DNA of 64,000 nt, from positions 62,001 through 126,000 of the forward strand of contig DUEV01000010.1 of assembly GCA_011170375.1 (NCBI GenBank). Reading direction: 5' to 3'. The position numbers and the translations under genes are program-made. A model generated the notes under the pieces. It did no database searches and was not told the DNA's origin. It saw only the letters and a list, made by a program, of their open reading frames with translations. Positions 59,068 through 64,000 of the stretch are shown piece by piece. Within the stretch, counting starts at the first letter, position 1. Each line of letters opens with the position of its first letter. The stretch is from Dehalococcoidia bacterium. Lineage in GTDB: Bacteria; Chloroflexota; Dehalococcoidia; Dehalococcoidales; Fen-1064.

Positions 59068-59221
59068 GTAAATAGAGATAGCGGCCAACGTGAACAGAGA
59101 AATAATAGTACCCCAGTCAGTTCCCGAGAGACTGGAAAAAGATGGTAGGGTTAGCATGTTACGAAGAATGAAGATGAATCCGGCGTATTCCAATTAATAA
59201 CAACAAAGGACCGTTTCTAAT

Positions 59222-61048
59222 ATGGTTGACAACATAAATCATAGCGAGGGAATCATCCTAGCAGATCTAGATTCCTATCATGTGCAACCCGAGGCCGTTA
59301 ACCTTGTCCCCGAATCAGATGCAAGAAAATATGTGGCTTTACCACTCGCAGTCGATGGTGAATATCTACATGTTGCCCTTGCCAAACCAGATGATGTCAC
59401 TGCTATACGAGAACTGGAAAGATTAACCCAGATGAAGGTCGAGCCCATCCAAGCTAACGCTATCCAGATACTGGCTGCAGTAGACCGTGCCTATAAGACC
59501 AGCACCGAGACAATCCCGGGCCTACATGATATAAGCCCTACTACAGCAATAGGCGAAGTTGGTGTTATCGACCTTAATACGTATCGAATCCAGTCTGATG
59601 CCTTAAGCATAGTTCCTGAATCCCTAGCTAAAAAACATAATGTGATACCTCTAGCCATCATTGACAATGCCTTACAGGTGGGGATAGCCCGGGATAACGA
59701 TATCGTGGCGTTACAGGAGTTGTCAGCTGTGGTTAAAATGAGAATAGAAACGATACGACTAGATGCCGACGACATCAGAGCTGCAATAGACCGTTCATAT
59801 CGAGCTTATCAGGGAATCGAAGGTCAGTTTTCCAGTGTGACAGTTGGCCCTGTATTGCAGGACACCGAATTGGCAGAGGATATCTCATCTGCGCCAGCTG
59901 TACGGGCACTGGACACGATTTTGAACGAGGCAGTAAAAGTCCGAGCATCCGATGTCCACTTCGAACCAGAAGTCGATGGCGTCAGGGTTCGGTATCGGAT
60001 AGACGGTGTACTCCAAGAAGCCGTATTGCTACCGAGAAGTGCCCTTGCATCGCTGCTATCCCGCATGAAGATAATGGCTAACATGAATATAGCCGACCAT
60101 CAACCCCAGGATGGACAATTCACAGCAAAGGTAAGAAATCGGGATGTGGATGTGAGGGTAGCGACCCTCTCCACAATATATGGAGAAACGGGTACGCTAC
60201 GTATACTGGACAAATCCTTGACCGCACGTAGCCTAGACCAACTTGGCTTTCTACCTGATACCCTTCAACAATATCAGACAATGTTAAAGTCACCGCTTGG
60301 GATGATATTGATCAGTGGTCCAACTGGCTCAGGGAAGACCACGACACAGTATGCTTCTATTAACACTATGGATAGTACCGAAAAAAATATAATCACCATC
60401 GAAGATCCAGTAGAATATCGCTTCAAGCGTATTAACCAGATACAGGTTAATCCCAAGGCTGGTCTCACCTTCGCCAGGGGCTTACGCTCAATAATGAGGC
60501 ATGACCCGGATGTAATAATGGTGGGTGAGATACGCGACTCGGATACCGCAGAAATAGCATGCCAATCAGCCTTGACAGGCCAGCTGGTACTCTCATCGGT
60601 CCATGCGAACGATGCCGTTAGTTCCATTTTTAGAATGTTAGACCTGGGTATAGGGCGATACCTATTAGCCACAACCCTTATAGGGGTGGTCTCACAGAGG
60701 ATGCTGCGTCGCATCTGCCCTCATTGCGCCCATATGACGGAGGCTCCTCCGGAGGCAGAAGCTGCTTATAACAAGGAGATGGGTGAGAATAAGTCCGGGT
60801 TCCTATATGGAAAAGGCTGCAACGCCTGCAACAATACAGGATATCTGGGGCGCATAGCTGTTTTCGAGATTATGGTTATGAATAAAGAAATTAGGGCTGC
60901 TCTCACCTCAGGGGTCGGCTCTGACCCAATCCGAGCAATTGCCGATAGTTCTGGCATGGTACCCATGTGGCGTGATGCCATGCTCAAAGTGCAGATGGGA
61001 ATAACAACCCCGTCTGAAGTACTGAGAAACGTGTTTTACGTGGGGTAA
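59222..61048 (+). CDS. pilB: Type IV pilus assembly ATPase PilB (GspE family) with tandem N-terminal domains
   Basis: A 608-aa assembly ATPase. Residues about 10-95 and 110-190 are two copies of the GspE/PilB N-terminal (T2SSE_N) half-domain (VNLVPESDARKYVALPLAVDG ... and LSIVPESLAKKHNVIPLAIID ...). Then the bipartite ATPase: DVHFEPEVDGVRVRYRIDG, Walker A GPTGSGKTTTQ, Asp box, Walker B DVIMVGEIRDSDTAEIA, His box SSVHANDA, and the zinc tetracysteine CPHC ... GCNACNNTGY. It powers pilin polymerisation at the inner membrane. It ends five bases before pilC. Confidence 0.95.
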   Translation: MVDNINHSEGIILADLDSYHVQPEAVNLVPESDARKYVALPLAVDGEYLHVALAKPDDVTAIRELERLTQMKVEPIQANAIQILAAVDRAYKTSTETIPGLHDISPTTAIGEVGVIDLNTYRIQSDALSIVPESLAKKHNVIPLAIIDNALQVGIARDNDIVALQELSAVVKMRIETIRLDADDIRAAIDRSYRAYQGIEGQFSSVTVGPVLQDTELAEDISSAPAVRALDTILNEAVKVRASDVHFEPEVDGVRVRYRIDGVLQEAVLLPRSALASLLSRMKIMANMNIADHQPQDGQFTAKVRNRDVDVRVATLSTIYGETGTLRILDKSLTARSLDQLGFLPDTLQQYQTMLKSPLGMILISGPTGSGKTTTQYASINTMDSTEKNIITIEDPVEYRFKRINQIQVNPKAGLTFARGLRSIMRHDPDVIMVGEIRDSDTAEIACQSALTGQLVLSSVHANDAVSSIFRMLDLGIGRYLLATTLIGVVSQRMLRRICPHCAHMTEAPPEAEAAYNKEMGENKSGFLYGKGCNACNNTGYLGRIAVFEIMVMNKEIRAALTSGVGSDPIRAIADSSGMVPMWRDAMLKVQMGITTPSEVLRNVFYVG

Positions 61049-61053
61049 AAACA

Positions 61054-62265
61054 ATGGACTTCAGATACATAGCCTATGCGCATGATAACACAATTGCTAG
61101 GGGTATCCAGGTGGCCGAAAATGAAGAAATGGCGGAAAGAATACTTGCTAGCCATGGCTACAGGGTTGTGACCATCAAACCGGCATCACGATTTTTCCCT
61201 AAGTTACAGGAGGTTATTCCTACCCTTACCAAGGTATCCCCCGAAATCATAATCCGATTCTCGAGGCAACTAGCGCTGTTGCTTGACTCAGGCACAGATA
61301 TGGTTACTTCTATCGATTTGCTGAGGTTACAGGCAGCTAACGAACGTATGAGACATATTCTGGAGGAGGTAGTCGCTGACCTCAGACGTGGTATGCCTCT
61401 ATCTGAAGCTTTGTCAAAGCATCCAGAAGCCTTCCCCAAAATATACGTGCAGGCTGTTCATGTTGGTGAGCAGGTAGGTGGGCTGGAGAATTCGCTGAGG
61501 CAAATAGCCGATTACATGGAGAAGGACCACAATGCGGTAAAATCAGCCAAAGCAGCCGTCAGATATCCCATAATCGTGACTATTATAGCTCTCGTCGTTT
61601 TATCCGTGCTTGCGCTCTTTGTTTTCCCGACATTTGTTGACCTGTATGGCCAGCTCGGTGGAGAATTGCCTGTTCTTACTTCAATCGTAATATCGGTCGT
61701 CGATTGGTTTGCCAGATTTGGTGTCTTTGTCATCATAGGGCTGGCTGCTATCCTGGTAGCTTTATTCATATATGGAAAGACTCCGGAGGGCAAGCAGCGT
61801 CTCGACAGACTGGCTTTAAAGATGCCACTTTTCGGCAAAATCATCCATCTCAATGAGCTTGTCAGGGCATGCAGGAGCATGTCAATTATTCACAGGGCAG
61901 GCATCCCACTTTCGGAGATACTGGTCATGATAATTGATGCCAGCAATAATAGTGTTATGAAACAGGCACTTATGCAGGTATATCAGGATGTATTAAAAGG
62001 TGAAGGTCTTTCGGGTCCGATGGCTAAAAACAGTATATTCCTACCCGTTATGGTGCAGATGGTGGCTCTAGGTGAGGCCTCTGGGAACCTCGACTCCAAT
62101 TTGGCAGCGATTGCTGACAGCCTCGAAACCGAGGCTAGAGAAAAGATAGACGCCAGCATTCAGCTTATCCAGCCAGCTATCATCGTGATTTTGGGATTGA
62201 TGGTTGGGATGATCGCGGTTTCACTAATATCAGCCATGTATTCTATATATGGCCAGATTTTTTAA
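61054..62265 (+). CDS. pilC: Type IV pilus inner-membrane platform protein PilC (GspF family)
   Basis: A 403-aa T2SSF protein with two cytoplasmic GspF domains (RFSRQLALLLDSGTDMVTSIDLL and ELVRACRSMSIIHRAGIPLSEIL) separated by a transmembrane pair (about residues 170-250) and a C-terminal hydrophobic helix (IIVILGLMVGMIAVSLISAMYSI). It starts five bases after pilB and must act with it. At the 3' side, a 143-base gap precedes the PilO-like gene with no pilin gene in sight. Confidence 0.94.
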   Translation: MDFRYIAYAHDNTIARGIQVAENEEMAERILASHGYRVVTIKPASRFFPKLQEVIPTLTKVSPEIIIRFSRQLALLLDSGTDMVTSIDLLRLQAANERMRHILEEVVADLRRGMPLSEALSKHPEAFPKIYVQAVHVGEQVGGLENSLRQIADYMEKDHNAVKSAKAAVRYPIIVTIIALVVLSVLALFVFPTFVDLYGQLGGELPVLTSIVISVVDWFARFGVFVIIGLAAILVALFIYGKTPEGKQRLDRLALKMPLFGKIIHLNELVRACRSMSIIHRAGIPLSEILVMIIDASNNSVMKQALMQVYQDVLKGEGLSGPMAKNSIFLPVMVQMVALGEASGNLDSNLAAIADSLETEAREKIDASIQLIQPAIIVILGLMVGMIAVSLISAMYSIYGQIF

Positions 62266-62408
62266 TATGCAAGATACTGAATATAATGACCGGACAAAAC
62301 CGGCTTCACCCCTAGAAAAAAAAGATAAGAGACGATAAGAATACTAAAGGCCATAAAGAAAAAACAGTCGTTCGTGAGGAGCCGGAATACTAATAGAAGC
62401 GTAGGTCA

Positions 62409-62972
62409 ATGGATAAGTTAAAGATAAGCAGAAAAGCTTGGACTGTAGCAGCAGTGTGTGTTTTCCTGGTGGCTGCAATCAGCATCGGATTAGTATATCA
62501 CGCCAAGACCCAGCAGGAAAATGAATTGGAAACCGAGCTACTGGATCTTCAGCAGCAGTTATCGTTATTTCAGCCCGAAGAGATGGCTGCTCAGCTAGAA
62601 CAGCTTGAAAACCAGCTTGCTGAAATCGAGTCCAAGGTAGGAGGTAATCTTGTAGGATCCACTAATGCTATTGATTCCGCGGAGGAATTGTATGCCCTGG
62701 CCGGGAGCTATGAGGTCGACGTAATTGATATCGCTTCACAGGGATTAGCAGACCGGACTCTACTTGAGGTCCCATTAATTGCTCTGCCACTTGACGTGAA
62801 GGTAGAGGGCCCCCTCTTTTATGTCGTCGCTTTAATTTCAGCCTTAAGCTCCGAGATACCGACTTGTGTTGTGGAGTCAGTCCAGCTTACAGTCCCCCAA
62901 GATTTGACTTGGCAGCTACAATGGCCAAATGCCAGTGTCAAACTCACAATTTATTCCTATAGAGGCGAGTGA
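62409..62972 (+). CDS. PilO/PilN-like pilus alignment protein
   Basis: A 187-aa protein with one N-terminal transmembrane helix (residues 11-30), a coiled coil (LETELLDLQQQLSLFQPEEMAAQLEQLENQLAEIE) and a C-terminal ferredoxin-like domain. This is the layout of PilO or PilN, which link the inner-membrane platform to the secretin in type IV pilus systems. The assignment rests on topology and position between pilC and the PilM-like gene; its TGA lies one base before the next ATG. Confidence 0.65.
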   Translation: MDKLKISRKAWTVAAVCVFLVAAISIGLVYHAKTQQENELETELLDLQQQLSLFQPEEMAAQLEQLENQLAEIESKVGGNLVGSTNAIDSAEELYALAGSYEVDVIDIASQGLADRTLLEVPLIALPLDVKVEGPLFYVVALISALSSEIPTCVVESVQLTVPQDLTWQLQWPNASVKLTIYSYRGE

Positions 62973-62973
62973 C

Positions 62974-64000
62974 ATGAAGGGTGAAGTTACTTCTTTATTA
63001 TTAAACGATGCTAGCATCCTTGTTCTGGTTACAAGTGGTGGTGAGATTCAGAAGTGGGCAAGGATGTCCCTCGAAGAAGGGCAGGTGAGTGATGGTGTAG
63101 TCAAGGATTCAGCAGCGGTTGCAGCCAAGGTCTCAGAGCTTTTCCGGGACTTACGCTTGAACAATACGAAGGTATCCGTCGGTCTTAGCGGTGTTAATTC
63201 AGTAGCCAGGGTGATATCACTACCTCCGATGCCGGAGGGTATGATTGGTAATCATATCAAAGCAAAGCTTGGAAAAGATCTGTCTGTACCTCTGGATACA
63301 CTCTGCTTTTTCTGGCAGACTGTGGAGAGTACGGAGAACGAGATTAGGGTCTTTTCCATAGCTTATCCCCGCAATACCATCGACAGTATGTTGAATACGC
63401 TACATCAGGCAGGCATAACCGCCATCTCCTTAGAACTAGCACCTCTTGCACTGGCCAGGGTAGCAGGAAAAGCAACGGCTGTGGTGGTTGATGTTAGGTC
63501 TTTTGAAGTCGACATAGTTGTCCTCTCTAATAGGGTGCCGGAGATCGTGACAAGCATAATACTACCGCGGGATAGATCTTTGCGTGATAACGTCCCCGTA
63601 ATTCAAGAAGCGCTCAATAGAATCATTTCTTTCTACACGGCGGAAAATAATCTGAGAAATGAATTGGCTGTGATACTGTTGGGAGATGTTGCCGCCGAAC
63701 CAGACCTCTATACCACCCTGTCCCGGGACCAAGGATACAGCGTCATACCATTTTCACCTCTTTTCAAGTACCCAGAGTCTATGGAAGCTGACAGGTACGC
63801 AACGAACATAGGTCTCGCCTTGAAAGAAGCATCGGTCGGGCTGGAATTATCTTCGTTTGTCAATTTGAATATGATGCCAGAAATCTCAAGGCCGGGGTCG
63901 TCCTTGTGGACACGCGTGAGAACGTGGCCGCGCAGATTGGCCTCCAGCATATCTGCGATGGTCACCAGACCGGTGACAACAATCTATGTTGAGGATAACA
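62974..64000 (+). CDS. PilM-like actin-fold ATPase (partial, runs off the window)
   Basis: At least 342 codons, open to the end of the window. It begins MKGEVTSLLLNDASILVLV; then SVGLSGVNSVARVISLPPMPEGMI, a PilM-type strand-helix pattern with YPRNTIDSMLNTLHQAGI, LELAPLALARV, the phosphate-type VVVDVRSFEVDIVVL, and later NLNMMPEISRP, the place where PilM ends and PilN often begins in fused or adjacent genes. PilM recruits PilN/PilO at the cytoplasmic face. A fusion to PilN after residue about 310 is possible but cannot be judged here. A minus-strand frame inside it is a shadow. Confidence 0.7.
   Translation, partial: MKGEVTSLLLNDASILVLVTSGGEIQKWARMSLEEGQVSDGVVKDSAAVAAKVSELFRDLRLNNTKVSVGLSGVNSVARVISLPPMPEGMIGNHIKAKLGKDLSVPLDTLCFFWQTVESTENEIRVFSIAYPRNTIDSMLNTLHQAGITAISLELAPLALARVAGKATAVVVDVRSFEVDIVVLSNRVPEIVTSIILPRDRSLRDNVPVIQEALNRIISFYTAENNLRNELAVILLGDVAAEPDLYTTLSRDQGYSVIPFSPLFKYPESMEADRYATNIGLALKEASVGLELSSFVNLNMMPEISRPGSSLWTRVRTWPRRLASSISAMVTRPVTTIYVEDN

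Noticed and set aside
62266-62408. A pilin gene between pilC and the PilO-like gene
   Set aside because: Only a 23-codon charged frame is present, without a prepilin leader (G/A-F-T-L-x-E).

Overview
This 64 kb window looks like a chromosomal segment of a free-living bacterium, most likely Chloroflexota of the Dehalococcoidia type. That is an inference from gene content and moderate GC, not from a marker-gene search. It reads as standard genetic code: TAA, TAG and TGA all terminate genes. Housekeeping genes lie in short operons on both strands, separated by small accessory blocks, decayed genes and palindromic repeats.

Layout. 0-5 kb: a small zinc-binding protein, metG, a polyprenyl diphosphate synthase and convergent ftsH. 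5-11 kb: an endonuclease IV-like barrel protein, a nonsense-disrupted SRA-HNH nuclease, rsfS (apparent CTG start), then a leftward operon thiL-tsaE-tsaB-HAD phosphatase-ndk. 11-20 kb: a duplicated-cysteine protein, a NarL-type two-component system with a phosphoesterase, two coupled SDR dehydrogenases, tRNA-Gly and tRNA-Phe, HAD and alpha/beta hydrolases, a nitroreductase and a disrupted ferritin-like gene. 20-28 kb: hairpin repeats, a CPBP membrane protein, a 98-aa protein behind a structured leader, an AT-rich PAC2 gene, tandem alkylsulfatase-like MBL genes, RNase H and a C4 zinc protein. 28-30 kb: an orphan phage terminase pair, the large subunit broken by a TAG. 30-44 kb: a lipoprotein, hom, a leaderless XRE regulator, ylxP, an MrfA-like helicase, lgt, recJ, fabF, mtaB, an ADP-forming acyl-CoA synthetase alpha-type protein and an ATP-PEPCK-like gene. 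44-56 kb: GNAT, M29 aminopeptidase, DUF3237, DinB, a SnoaL-like protein behind a second structured leader, EamA, DUF1015, enoyl-CoA hydratase, serA with a class V aminotransferase, tyrS and ribF. 56-64 kb: tRNA-Thr, a decayed B12-radical-SAM fragment, then an AT-richer type IV pilus assembly cluster (two OmpR-family regulators, PilB, PilC, a PilO-like protein and PilM, which runs off the window).

The best candidate for something undescribed is a pair of homologous promoter-RNA-terminator cassettes, one on the minus strand at 22549-22717 and one on the plus strand at 47307-47482. They share the promoter layout, the initially transcribed CAACTCCC, a CTAATACC box, two long complementary blocks and a terminator beginning GGCAC. 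Each lies directly upstream of a small, unrelated gene. This looks like a riboswitch/attenuator family or a small RNA family.

A second theme is gene decay by single in-frame stop codons. The SRA-HNH nuclease, ferritin-like protein, terminase and B12-radical-SAM fragment each read through one stop into matching family sequence. All coordinates and motifs were read by eye; family assignments are from memory of family signatures, and no database was searched.
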